Origin: Clostridium_AF sediminicola
Lineage (GTDB): Bacteria; Bacillota; Clostridia; Clostridiales; Clostridiaceae
Length of the DNA: 64,000 nt
Reading direction: 5' to 3'
Assembly (NCBI RefSeq): GCF_050402865.1
Contig: NZ_BAABMF010000006.1
Location: 167,992 to 231,991, forward strand
Shown here: positions 42,860 to 51,075 of the stretch, in pieces
Layout of the letters: each line of letters opens with the position of its first letter
Numbering within the stretch: position 1 is the stretch's first letter
Translations under genes and position numbers: made by a program
Notes under the pieces: model-generated
Database searches by the model: none
Told to the model about the DNA's origin: nothing
The model's input: the letters and a program-made list of their open reading frames with translations, nothing else

Positions 42860-43325
42860 TGTAAAGAGGATTTAAAATTGTTGAGCAAAGAGTATTACGG
42901 GATTTTGAATGAGTTCTTTAATATTCGAACAAAAGTATATAAGGGATCTGTATAGGTTCTTTATGTGCTGGCGAGAAGATTGCTATATGTTATGAAAGGC
43001 TATATCTGTGCCGAAAGGTATTTATGTGGTCCCAAATGATGTATAGTGGTTGAGCGAAGACAGTATTGAGTTCCGTAGGCTCTTCACTTTAACTATGTGA
43101 ACTTGTTGGAGGTTAATTATAGTCGAGAGATTATATTTAGTTTCTCAGGGATTTACTATTGTCGAGCAAAGATATATTTGGGTTGTGTAATGCTTTTGTA
43201 TGGTCGAGAGATTATACTTAGGTGTGTAGTGATTTATATATGTCGGCGTTAAAATGATTTTAGGTTTTCTTTTAACCTATGAGGTAAATGCAGGTACTTA
43301 CCAAACCTGCATTTTCTTTTTTTTG
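42860..43325 (+). ncRNA. Candidate repetitive non-coding RNA, unrecognised class
   Basis: About 460 nt, strongly G-rich and C-poor on the plus strand, unlike all surrounding intergenic DNA. A degenerate core (GTCGAG, TTGAGC, GGCGAG, TCGAAC and similar, usually followed by an A/G-rich AAAGAT-like run and a T/G-rich stretch) recurs at 42881, 42925, 42970, 43010, 43050, 43096, 43122, 43161, 43203 and 43242, mostly 39-46 nt apart. It ends in a strong terminator at 43286-43324. TATAAT at 42851-42856 could be its -10 box, without a good -35. I do not recognise it as any known RNA family. Confidence 0.55.
43286..43324 (+). terminator. Strong terminator of the repetitive RNA locus
   Basis: AAATGCAGGT and ACCTGCATTT perfect 10-bp stem, 9-nt loop, followed by TTTTCTTTTTTTT on the plus strand. 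Confidence 0.9.
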
Positions 43326-43590
43326 CTATTGGATAAGCATTTGTTTACTTTTCAATAAGCCTATAAACATGTATTTACATAGTAAACAAGCTTATTTTTA
43401 TAATAACTTATAATGAATACGTTTAAACAAAGATTTTTGGCTTTATGTTGTAATTTATTAAAGTTTTGTGAATTTTACTTTTCAAAAATATAGTTCTATA
43501 ATTATTTTTAGTGTTCAAAATAAAAAAAGACAATTCTAACTATAAATTCCTTACATAATAATTATATCTTTTTCAAAAGGAAGTGATTTA

Positions 43591-43929
43591 TTGCAACTCT
43601 TAGTAATGGTTCTTAATGATGTTAATAAAATTGATGATTTGCTATTAGAATTCAGCAAATCAAATATTAACGGTGCCACTGTAATAGATAGTCATGGTAT
43701 GGCAACTGTTTTATACGAAACTCACAAAGATATTGCTCTTTTCGGATCTTTAAAAATGTTATTAAATGAAAAAAGACCCTTTAATAAAACAATATTTACA
43801 ATATTAAGTGATGTGAAAATAAATATTGCACTTAAGTGTATTAGAAAAGTTGTTGGCGATTTAAACAAGCCTAACGTTGGAATCGTTTTTACTGTACCTG
43901 TAAACCATGTTGAAGGTATAAAGGAATAA
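43591..43929 (+). CDS. PII-like small regulatory protein
   Basis: A 112-residue protein with a PII-like ferredoxin-like fold: N-terminal strand QLLVMVLNDVNKIDDLLLEFSKSNINGATVIDS, and C-terminal VGIVFTVPVNHVEGI, similar to the last strand of PII proteins. The long T-loop with the uridylylated Tyr is absent, so it is not GlnB/GlnK. The start TTG at 43591 lies 7 nt after AAGGAAGTG. It precedes a CPA2 antiporter gene by 21 nt, so it probably controls that transporter through a bound nucleotide; the ligand is unknown. Confidence 0.8.
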   Translation: MQLLVMVLNDVNKIDDLLLEFSKSNINGATVIDSHGMATVLYETHKDIALFGSLKMLLNEKRPFNKTIFTILSDVKINIALKCIRKVVGDLNKPNVGIVFTVPVNHVEGIKE

Positions 43930-43950
43930 TCAAAGAAAGAAGATGAGTTC

Positions 43951-45159
43951 ATGCACATGTTATATTATCTCGGTATAATTTTATTTGCCAGTTTACTTGC
44001 AGGCAAACTAGTATCTTATCTAAAATTACCTAGCGTTACTGGATATCTACTAGCAGGAGTTATAATAGGTCCCTCAGTTTTAAATATCATTCCAACTTCA
44101 ATTGCTGGTAATTTCAATATTATTGCTGACGCAGCTTTAGGTTTTATAGCCTATAGTATAGGCAGTGAGTTTGAATTAAAAGCAATAAAAAAAGTCGGTA
44201 TGAAAATTATAGTTATTACATTATTTGAAGCATTAGGTTCTGTTATCTTAGTTTTCATAACTATGTTTTTTATCTTTAAAGCCCCATTAGAATTTAGTAT
44301 AGTTATTTCTTCAATTGCAGCTGCTACTGCACCTGCCGCAACACTTATGGTTATAAAACAATATAAAGCAAAAGGCCCCTTAGTTGATACTTTACTACCT
44401 ATAGTAGCCTTAGATGATGCTGTTGGTATTATAATTTTTGGCGTTTCATTAACTATTGCTAAAACCTTATCAATTCCATCTAACGAAATATCAATTTTTA
44501 AATCAATATTAACACCAATTTTAGAGATTGTTTTTTCAATAATTATTGGTTTTGGCATGGGTTTAGCATTGATAATAATTTCTAAATATGCATCAGGTAA
44601 AGATAAATTGTTAAGTTTAACATTAGCAAGCCTTTTTCTCTCCATTGGTTTAGTAACAACTTTAAATTTATCACCATTGCTTACTTGTATGATGATTGGT
44701 GCAACTACTACAAATTTAGCTCACAATAGTCATAACCTTTTTTCAGTAATTGATAGGTTTACTCCTCCTATATTCATGGCATTTTTCACTGTAGCTGGTA
44801 TAGAACTCAATTTAGGTATGTTAAAGCATGTTGGTTTATGGGGATTAGCTTATATTATAGCTAGAGTTATTGGTAAAAGTTTCGGAGCTGCTCTAGGGTC
44901 AAGGATAACAAATTGCCCGCAGTGTGTTCAAAAATATTTAGGTTTTACTTTAGTTCCTCAAGCAGGTGTTGCTATAGGACTAGCACTTGTAGCAGAAGCA
45001 GAATTACCTAGTTACGGCGCATCAATCAGAACGATAATATTGTCCGCCACAGTTGTTTACGAATTAATAGGTCCTCTATTAACAAAGACTGCTTTAAAAA
45101 GAGCTGGTGAAATAAAGACTGCATGTAATTTAAGACCTGCAAAAGCTAAAACTATTTAG
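43951..45159 (+). CDS. CPA2-family monovalent cation:proton antiporter
   Basis: A 402-residue membrane protein with about 12-13 helices. KLPSVTGYLLAGVIIGPSVL is the CPA2 signature near the N-terminus, and LDDAVGIIIFGV holds the transport Asp. There is no C-terminal TrkA-N/RCK domain; regulation may instead come from the PII-like protein encoded just upstream. It exchanges Na+ or K+ for H+; the ion is not decided by sequence. Confidence 0.92.
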   Translation: MHMLYYLGIILFASLLAGKLVSYLKLPSVTGYLLAGVIIGPSVLNIIPTSIAGNFNIIADAALGFIAYSIGSEFELKAIKKVGMKIIVITLFEALGSVILVFITMFFIFKAPLEFSIVISSIAAATAPAATLMVIKQYKAKGPLVDTLLPIVALDDAVGIIIFGVSLTIAKTLSIPSNEISIFKSILTPILEIVFSIIIGFGMGLALIIISKYASGKDKLLSLTLASLFLSIGLVTTLNLSPLLTCMMIGATTTNLAHNSHNLFSVIDRFTPPIFMAFFTVAGIELNLGMLKHVGLWGLAYIIARVIGKSFGAALGSRITNCPQCVQKYLGFTLVPQAGVAIGLALVAEAELPSYGASIRTIILSATVVYELIGPLLTKTALKRAGEIKTACNLRPAKAKTI

Positions 45160-45172
45160 ATATATTAATCTA

Positions 45173-45216
45173 ATACAAGTCCAAAAATCATTTATGTTTG
45201 ATTTTTGGACTTGTAT
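45173..45216 (+). terminator. Terminator of the antiporter operon
   Basis: ATACAAGTCCAAAAATCA and its near-perfect complement around a short loop, with a T-rich 3' side; may also serve arcB on the minus strand. Confidence 0.75.
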
Positions 45217-45237
45217 AAATTTATTTACATAATTATT

Positions 45238-46233
45238 TTATGCTAAAGTAGCAACCATAACTGCTTTTATAGTATGCATTCTATTCTCCGCTTCATCGAA
45301 AACTATAGAAAAATCACTTTCAAATACTTCATCTGTTACTTCCATTGCATCTATTCCAAATTTATTAAAAATATCTTTGCCAACTACAGTTTCTAAATCA
45401 TGAAAAGCCGGTAAGCAATGCATAAATTTTACTGATTCATTACCTGTCTTCTTTATCATTTCCATATTCACCTGATACGGCATTAAAAGTTCAATTCTAT
45501 CTTTCCACACTTCATCAGGTTCACCCATTGATACCCATACATCTGTGTAAATAACATCAACTTCTTGAACAGCTTCCTCTACATTAGAGGTAATAGTGAT
45601 TTTTCCACCACTTTTTAATGCTTCCTCTTTACATCTATTAACTAACTCTTCATCTGGAAATAAACTCTCTGGTGCAGCAATTCTAAAATCTAATCCCATT
45701 TTACATGCACCTATCATAAGTGCATTAGCCATATTGTTTCTTCCATCTCCTGTATATACAAATTTAATTTTATTCAATGGCTTATCAAAATTTTCTTTAA
45801 TAGTAAGAAAATCTGCCAAAACTTGAGTAGGATGATCTTCATTTGTTAATCCATTCCATACTGGAACTCCTGAGTATTCTGAAAGAATTTCGACTCTTTC
45901 TTGACCAAAGCCTCTATACTCTATTCCGTCGTACATTCTACCTAACACTCTTGCTGTATCTTTTACAGACTCTTTTTTTCCTATTTGACTGCCTGTTGGA
46001 CCTAAGTATGTTACATGTGCACCTTGATCATGAGCTGCAACTTCAAAAGCACACCTTGTTCTTGTTGAAGATTTTTCAAATATTAATGCAATATTTTTAC
46101 CCTCTAATCTTCGTTTTTCATTACCAATATATTTAGCCATCTTTAATTCAGTAGCTAAATCTAAGAAAAATTTTATTTCTTTTTGATTAAAATCCATTAA
46201 TGTAAGAAAACTTTTGTTTTTAAGATTGAACAT
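45238..46233 (-). CDS. arcB: Ornithine carbamoyltransferase (probably catabolic)
   Basis: Splits citrulline to ornithine and carbamoyl phosphate in the arginine deiminase pathway, or the reverse in biosynthesis; 331 residues. Motifs: carbamoyl phosphate site SSTRTRCAFE, NEDHPTQVLADF, and MHCLPAFHD with the catalytic Cys. arcA immediately upstream indicates the catabolic role. An ARG-box-like site lies about 27 nt upstream. The start ATG follows AAGAGGTG. arcC and arcD are not in the window. Confidence 0.94.
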   Translation of the reverse strand: MFNLKNKSFLTLMDFNQKEIKFFLDLATELKMAKYIGNEKRRLEGKNIALIFEKSSTRTRCAFEVAAHDQGAHVTYLGPTGSQIGKKESVKDTARVLGRMYDGIEYRGFGQERVEILSEYSGVPVWNGLTNEDHPTQVLADFLTIKENFDKPLNKIKFVYTGDGRNNMANALMIGACKMGLDFRIAAPESLFPDEELVNRCKEEALKSGGKITITSNVEEAVQEVDVIYTDVWVSMGEPDEVWKDRIELLMPYQVNMEMIKKTGNESVKFMHCLPAFHDLETVVGKDIFNKFGIDAMEVTDEVFESDFSIVFDEAENRMHTIKAVMVATLA

Positions 46234-46259
46234 GAAATCACCTCTTAATATAATTTAAT

Positions 46260-46273
46260 TGCATATTTATTCA
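46260..46273. promoter_or_regulatory. ARG-box-like site (ArgR) upstream of arcB
   Basis: TGAATAAATATGCA on the minus strand, one mismatch from TGAAT-N4-ATTCA, between a TATAAT and the arcB start. Suggestive only. Confidence 0.45.
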
Positions 46274-46331
46274 TTTATATTTATTATTATACAACATTTT
46301 TTTATTAGTTACAAAATTTTATAAAATATTT

Positions 46332-47534
46332 TTAAATCTCGTCTCTATAAAAAGGCATAGACATGCATCTTGGGCCACCCCTTCCTCTAGATAATTCTGA
46401 TGAAGCTATTGCAATAACAGATACATTTTCTTTATCCAGAAGTTCATTAGTTACATAATTTCTTTCATAGGTTATAACCTTACCAGGTGCTATAGCTAAA
46501 GTATTTGAGCCATCATTCCACTGTTCTCTTGAAGCAGCTATCTTATCTCCTCCACCACACCGAATTAATTTAATATCCTTATTCAAGTGAGTTGATAATA
46601 TTTTGCGTAAAGAATCCTCTTCTTCATTAATCACTAATTCTTTTTTACTATTTAGAGAAATAGCATCCACCTTTAGCTTTCCTTCAATACCAGGATGAAC
46701 GGTAAATTTATCATAATCAACCATTGTAAAAACAGTATCTAAGTGCATAAAAGCACGAGTTTTAGGAATTTCAAAAATAAGTATAGTTTTAAATGATTCC
46801 CTTTTATCAAAAATATTTTGAGCTAACTTTAATATTGCTTTTTTATCTGTTCTGGCGCTATGTCCTACAGCTAAAACATCTTTTGATAAAACAAGTTGGT
46901 CTCCACCTTCTATACAATGTATATCTTGCCTATCGTACCAATGGCTTATACTTCTAGAATGATAATCTTTGTGATATTTAAATATATATTTTCCAAAAAT
47001 TGTTTCTCTTTTTCTCGTCTCCGTCCTCATTCTATTAATTGATATCCCACTTCCAATAATAGCAAAAGGATCTCTAGTAAAATATAAATTAGGCATTGGT
47101 TCCATTAAAAAAGGATAATCTTCACCTTTTTCACTATATCCAACTTCTCTTCTACGGACTCCCCCCATTACTTTTAACACCATTTTATTTGTTGTTAAAT
47201 TATTTAAATATTCTTTTAGAATTATTTTTTCTCCTTCACTAGAAACCCTACTTTCCGATATTACATCTGCAATAAACAGTTCTTTTACTTTTTTATCTCT
47301 TAAAGCCTCTGTTGCAAGATCCTCTAAGTATAATACCTCTACAGAATTTTGCCTAAATACATTAGCAAAATTATCATGCTCTTTTTTCGCAATTTCTAAA
47401 TATGGTATATCATCAAATAAAAGCATTTTAAGTTGTTCTGGTGTCAAGTTTTCTACTTCTTCCCCAGGCCTGTGGAGTAACACTTTTCTCAACTTTCCTA
47501 TTTCTGAATATACGTTTAGTCCTAAATAATGCAT
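46332..47534 (-). CDS. arcA: Arginine deiminase
   Basis: Hydrolyses arginine to citrulline and ammonia; 400 residues. Seen: the N-terminal VYSEIGKLRKVLLHRPG, FTRDPFAIIG, the catalytic His region (AFMHLDTVFTMVD) and the nucleophilic Cys near the C-terminus in GRGGPRCMSMP. The ATG at 47534 follows AGGAGTG; an upstream start would add 12 residues. With arcB it converts arginine to ornithine and carbamoyl phosphate for ATP production. Confidence 0.96.
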   Translation of the reverse strand: MHYLGLNVYSEIGKLRKVLLHRPGEEVENLTPEQLKMLLFDDIPYLEIAKKEHDNFANVFRQNSVEVLYLEDLATEALRDKKVKELFIADVISESRVSSEGEKIILKEYLNNLTTNKMVLKVMGGVRRREVGYSEKGEDYPFLMEPMPNLYFTRDPFAIIGSGISINRMRTETRKRETIFGKYIFKYHKDYHSRSISHWYDRQDIHCIEGGDQLVLSKDVLAVGHSARTDKKAILKLAQNIFDKRESFKTILIFEIPKTRAFMHLDTVFTMVDYDKFTVHPGIEGKLKVDAISLNSKKELVINEEEDSLRKILSTHLNKDIKLIRCGGGDKIAASREQWNDGSNTLAIAPGKVITYERNYVTNELLDKENVSVIAIASSELSRGRGGPRCMSMPFYRDEI

Positions 47535-47743
47535 TTTATCACTCCTAGAATATTTAATGTAACCAAACACTTATAAACAATATATTTATATTATCTATTA
47601 AATCCTCTAGTTTTATCCTAATGATAATAACAAAATATGTCAACTTTTGAAAATCACTATGATTTCGAATTTATCAATTATACATTAAATTTAAATAAAA
47701 TATATATGATAAATAAGCTTATTATTTTATTAATTATAAAAAA

Positions 47744-47783
47744 ATAAGACAAACCTTTATTAATAATAAAGACTTTGTCTTAT
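47744..47783 (-). terminator. Terminator after the DUF1836 gene
   Basis: ATAAGACAAA-TTTATT arms (two mismatches) followed by TTTTTTT on the minus strand. Confidence 0.8.
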
Positions 47784-47806
47784 AGATTCTCTTAATTAAA
47801 ATTTAT

Positions 47807-48409
47807 CTATTCTTCTAAACTTTTTCCATATGCATCAACAATTTTCTTAGCAAGTTTTTTTGTAGCACTTGCTTGAGCTATTAAACTCATTACAACTAAG
47901 AAAACAAGTATTCTTTCTTCTTCTGATTCTTTTAGATTCATTTCTTTTAGAAAACACTGTAGTTTACTTTCATCAAAGTATTCCGTATCTAAAAAATCAT
48001 CAAAACTTTTTGTTTGAATTTCTGCAAATATTGCATAAGCTTTTTCCCAAGAAATAATATCATCACTTCTATCATTAATTTCATTAAAAGCTAGTGCAAA
48101 TACTTTTTTTATTTCATCAGTAGTAAGTACAGGGCGCATATAACTAAGGAGTACTAGTTGAGCTAAATGTATTTTGGTATACCCGCGTTTTCTACCATCC
48201 TCAGGTTTAGAGATAACTTCATTTTTAATATAATTTTGGACTATATTATTTGTGTATTTTTCTTCATCAAATTTATCATTAAGAAAATCAATCACCTGAG
48301 ATAAAAACAAATCATATCTAGGTAAATCTTTATACGATACTAAGTTACTCTTTGATATACCTTTTGCAAGTTCTTTAATCTCTTGGAGAACATCATAGTT
48401 TCTTTCCAC
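47807..48409 (-). CDS. DUF1836 family protein
   Basis: A 200-residue protein of unknown function. The central DUF1836 region is clear: an N-terminal helix-turn-helix-like part with NNIVQNYIKNEVISKP and RGYTKIHLAQLVLLSYMRPVLTTDEIKKVF, resembling a MerR-type DNA-binding motif. The GTG at 48409 is the likely start because GGAGG lies 8 nt before it; an upstream ATG coincides with that ribosome site. It may be a small transcription regulator; targets are unknown. Confidence 0.82.
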   Translation of the reverse strand: MERNYDVLQEIKELAKGISKSNLVSYKDLPRYDLFLSQVIDFLNDKFDEEKYTNNIVQNYIKNEVISKPEDGRKRGYTKIHLAQLVLLSYMRPVLTTDEIKKVFALAFNEINDRSDDIISWEKAYAIFAEIQTKSFDDFLDTEYFDESKLQCFLKEMNLKESEEERILVFLVVMSLIAQASATKKLAKKIVDAYGKSLEE

Positions 48410-48843
48410 TTTTAAAACCTCCATGCATTGATTGATATAAAATACTAATCATGTATTTATTTTAACAAAAAACTATTATTAACTCATTACAATTATATTA
48501 TAAGGTTTTTAAAACTATATTACAAGTTTTTTTATTTAGTAATATTACGAATTTATAACTTCTTTAGAGGTTATTATAATTTGTATTTTTACTTTAAATA
48601 ACCATATATTTGAAATATATTACATTTCATTTAATTTTTTTATACTTTTTCAAAGTTATTCACAATTTTCATAAAGTTATCAACAAATAATGTGGATAAC
48701 TCTGAACTTCAAGTATTCCAGTATTTTCTCTATGATTCGTCAAAATACTTCTTAGGTATTATTTTAATCTATATAATTTATCCACATTATCCACAATCAA
48801 CTGTTGATAACATGTTTAAAATTTGTGGAATATACATTAGTTA
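48410..48843. other. 434-base AT-rich intergenic region with DnaA-box cluster
   Basis: The left 240 bases are very AT-rich with no ORF; the right 190 bases hold the DnaA boxes listed separately. Confidence 0.6.
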
Positions 48844-48849
48844 TCAACA
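48656..48849. other. Cluster of seven DnaA-box-like 9-mers
   Basis: TTATTCACA at 48656; TTATCAACA at 48677 and 48841; TTATCCACA at 48778 and, in tandem, at 48787; on the minus strand TTATCCACA at 48691-48699 and TTATCAACA at 48802-48810. Four match TTATNCACA exactly. An AT-rich flank lies to the left. dnaA and dnaN are not in the window. Confidence 0.8.
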
Positions 48850-50106
48850 TAGATATTTTTGAATCAAAACCTTACTTGCATCTTCTTTTGTTTTTATATT
48901 TCCTAAATAAACCTCCTTATCAATAAGTTCAATTGCTTCACTAATAATTCTTCCTTTAACTCCTGTTAGTTTAATTATATCCTTTGATTTTAATAATTTA
49001 TTTTCTTTAATAGCGTTAAATTTAATATATTCAGTATTAAACTTTAAAAGAAGTTCTTCAAATCTCATATTTGAAGCAAATACGTCTTTACAATAAGATA
49101 CAATTAAAATATACGGTAAATAGTTTGCGTAACCTTTGAAAAAATCATATAATTCTGATTTAAAACATTTTAAATCTTTTTTATAATAATCAATAACAAA
49201 TTTTGTGCCGTTTATAATTTTTATAATAAGCTCTTGACCTGTTTTTGGTACTCCTAATTTTTCGCTATATCTAATAATATTATTTGAATCGCTTGTATTA
49301 TCCATTAAAATAGTAGCTACTCCAAGGAATAATTCTATTTCAAATTCTGCAATTTCTCTGTTAAATACTTTATTATCAATCTGATTAAAATTTAATTTAT
49401 TTTTCATAAATTTCTTGTATATATTATAGGTTCTCATACAAAATATTTTATTATCTGTATATAGAATTTTCCTCCCTGAATGTTGCTTAATTTGTTCTAA
49501 TAGTACTCCTAGTATTCCTTCTGAATCCACCTTTATTATTTTCATAAACTCTATAAAAATTCTTTCTTTTGGGCATGTTTCTATTTTATCTATTTCCTCT
49601 ATGATATGATTTAAAGTAGGTTTATCAATTTGTAAATCGTATTCTATTACAAATCTCAATCCTCTCAAAATTCTTACCGGATCAGCATTTATGCTATTTT
49701 TACTAGTTTCCTTTAATATTCCATTTTTTATATGTGATACTCCATTAAAATAATCTATAATTTCATCATTCTTTATATTCATACAAATTGAATTAATAGT
49801 AAAATCTCTACTTTTCAAATCTTTATACAAATTATCACCTTTTAATAATGCTATATCTATATGACTCTTTCCTTTTATAGCTCTATATATCCCTAAACTT
49901 GCTTTCAAAGAAAATATTTTATAATTATTATCTTTTAAAGCTTCTATTAAGTAATCTATATCTCCACTAAATATTATATCTATATCATCACTATTAATAT
50001 TATTCTTACCATATTTTATTAAATCTCTAATATATCCTCCTACAATATATATATTTCCATCAATAAAATCTATTATCCTTTTAAGTTCTTTAATAATTTC
50101 TTCCAT
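48844..50106 (-). CDS. cca: CCA tRNA nucleotidyltransferase / poly(A) polymerase family protein
   Basis: Adds or repairs the 3' CCA of tRNA; 420 residues. Nucleotidyltransferase head with IYIVGGYIRDL and the metal motif DDIDIIF, then RDFTINSICMN and the neck motif DPVRILRGLRFVIEY. The C-terminal half is divergent and lacks a clear HD domain. A poly(A) polymerase role cannot be excluded. The ATG at 50106 lies 6 nt after AAAAGGTG, while a TTG start would add eight residues. Confidence 0.88.
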   Translation of the reverse strand: MEEIIKELKRIIDFIDGNIYIVGGYIRDLIKYGKNNINSDDIDIIFSGDIDYLIEALKDNNYKIFSLKASLGIYRAIKGKSHIDIALLKGDNLYKDLKSRDFTINSICMNIKNDEIIDYFNGVSHIKNGILKETSKNSINADPVRILRGLRFVIEYDLQIDKPTLNHIIEEIDKIETCPKERIFIEFMKIIKVDSEGILGVLLEQIKQHSGRKILYTDNKIFCMRTYNIYKKFMKNKLNFNQIDNKVFNREIAEFEIELFLGVATILMDNTSDSNNIIRYSEKLGVPKTGQELIIKIINGTKFVIDYYKKDLKCFKSELYDFFKGYANYLPYILIVSYCKDVFASNMRFEELLLKFNTEYIKFNAIKENKLLKSKDIIKLTGVKGRIISEAIELIDKEVYLGNIKTKEDASKVLIQKYLC

Positions 50107-50419
50107 TATTTTCACCTTTTCTAAAATCAATTTTTGAATCCATTAAAATACATTTATTATCTTTTATTTTATATAAATTTTAGATTTATTACAAATTTAT
50201 TATATCAAAATGTATATATCTTGAATTTATCTCTTTGAACCCACGACTTATTCGACAATCAAACTATATCTATCCATAATATTACTATTTTATTTGAAAA
50301 TTTTCATATGTATTTTTTAACTTTTTTCCCATATGATATACATATCCAAACCTTGACATCTATTGACACCACTCCTTTTAAGTCTAATTTTTTCTATTAT
50401 TTTTTCCATATTAATTCTA

Positions 50420-50448
50420 TTGACATTTCTATAAATTGGTAGTATATT
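50420..50448 (+). promoter_or_regulatory. Upstream promoter of the abrB-like gene
   Basis: TTGACA (50420-50425), 17-nt spacer, TATATT (50443-50448). Confidence 0.75.
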
Positions 50449-50508
50449 ATACTTACATGGAATTAATTGAGAATTTTGTAATAAGAATAAAAAAAAATTA
50501 CTTTTTCA

Positions 50509-50537
50509 TTGACTTCTTTTGTAATATTTGTTATTAT
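50509..50537 (+). promoter_or_regulatory. Proximal promoter of the abrB-like gene
   Basis: TTGACT (50509-50514), 17-nt spacer, TATTAT (50532-50537), about 55 nt upstream of the start codon. Confidence 0.75.
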
Positions 50538-50594
50538 TTAATTATAACATGTCGAAAGATGTAAAATATAAACCGCATAGGGGGAAATGTATAA

Positions 50595-50840
50595 ATGAAA
50601 TCAACTGGTGTAGTAAGAAGAGTGGACGAGCTAGGTAGAATTGTTATTCCTATAGAACTAAGAAGAACTTTAGACATTGCTGAAAAAGATGCTTTAGAAA
50701 TATATGTTGACGGTGAACAAATTATACTTAAAAAATATGAGCCTGCTTGCATATTCTGTGGAAATGCTAGAGACGTTATTAACTATAGAGGAAAAAATAT
50801 CTGTGAAAACTGCTTATCTATATTAAAAGACGAAAAGTAA
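50595..50840 (+). CDS. abrB: AbrB-family transition-state regulator with zinc ribbon
   Basis: An 81-residue DNA-binding protein. The N-terminal swapped-hairpin domain is typical of AbrB (STGVVRRVDELGRIVIPIELRRTL); the C-terminal part carries two CxxC pairs (ACIFCGNA, ICENCLS) as in clostridial AbrB proteins, which control the onset of sporulation and solvent or toxin production. The start ATG follows AGGGGGAAATG-type sequence. Two promoters precede it and a terminator follows directly. Confidence 0.93.
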   Translation: MKSTGVVRRVDELGRIVIPIELRRTLDIAEKDALEIYVDGEQIILKKYEPACIFCGNARDVINYRGKNICENCLSILKDEK

Positions 50841-50873
50841 AACAAAAGGATTTAGTCCTTTTGTTTTTTTTAT
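50839..50873 (+). terminator. Terminator of abrB
   Basis: AAAACAAAAGGA and TCCTTTTGTTTT arms with a 4-nt loop and a long T-run. Confidence 0.9.
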
Positions 50874-50885
50874 TGTATACAAAAA

Positions 50886-50992
50886 AGGCGGCAGAGCTGC
50901 TTCGCTATGGAACCTTAGGTTCCCTTCGACGATGCTATCGCATCTGAGCACCCTCCTGAAAGAAGCGGGGAATACTTCCCCTGCACCCCTTC
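50886..50992. repeat. GC-rich element with three hairpins
   Basis: About 105 bases with more than 50 percent G+C in otherwise very AT-rich DNA. It contains GGAACC-TTA-GGTTCC, GATGC-TATC-GCATC and GGGGAA-TAC-TTCCCC hairpins. It has no ORF of note. It lies between the abrB terminator and a 53-bp palindrome. Composition suggests an intergenic repeat of foreign origin or a structured RNA. Confidence 0.55.
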
Positions 50993-50993
50993 A

Positions 50994-51046
50994 TTTTTTA
51001 TTGCATAGGAAAGTATAAATTTTATACTTTCCTATGCAATAAAAAA
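50994..51046. terminator. 53-bp perfect palindrome, terminator of the NlpC/P60 gene
   Basis: 26-bp arms (TTTTTTATTGCATAGGAAAG at the left, continuing into GTATAAA) around a single central base, with A- and T-runs at the ends. It can terminate transcription in both directions. Confidence 0.85.
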
Positions 51047-51075
51047 AACGTCTTCTATATTGAAGACGTATATAC

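Larger units (their letters stand above)
42734..43590. other. 857-base gene-free region with repetitive RNA locus
   Basis: Divergent region between helD and the PII-like gene. The central part is the repeat array described separately; the right part (43326-43590) is AT-rich and contains another inverted repeat (AAGC-TTGTTTACT with AGTAAACAAGCTT, about 43333-43397) and presumably the promoter of the PII-like gene. Confidence 0.6.
50107..50594. other. 488-base region upstream of abrB
   Basis: No gene seen. It is AT-rich and contains two good sigma-A promoters listed separately, pointing to complex control of the abrB-like gene. Confidence 0.6.

Noticed and set aside
43079..43252. 57-codon open frame in the G-rich repeat locus
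   Set aside because: It has no ATG and no ribosome site at a usable TTG, and its apparent peptide repetition is simply the nucleotide repeat. The rest of the locus is closed in all frames, so a non-coding role is more likely.
42860..43325. CRISPR array
   Set aside because: The recurring core is short and degenerate and the intervals are not filled by unique spacers; there are no cas genes.
43591..43929. GlnB/GlnK nitrogen regulator
   Set aside because: No T-loop with the modified Tyr and only 112 residues of low similarity; the neighbour is an antiporter and not AmtB.
46332..47534. Complete arginine deiminase operon
   Set aside because: arcC (carbamate kinase) and arcD (antiporter) are not in the window, so only arcA and arcB are called.
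48410..48849. Chromosomal oriC proper
   Set aside because: DnaA boxes are convincing, but no dnaA, dnaN, rpmH or gyr genes flank it in the window. It is kept as a DnaA-box cluster only.
50886..50992. SRP RNA, tRNA or 6S RNA gene
   Set aside because: The hairpins do not form a cloverleaf, and the SRP domain IV motif (GGAAG/AGCA loop) and 6S structure are not present.
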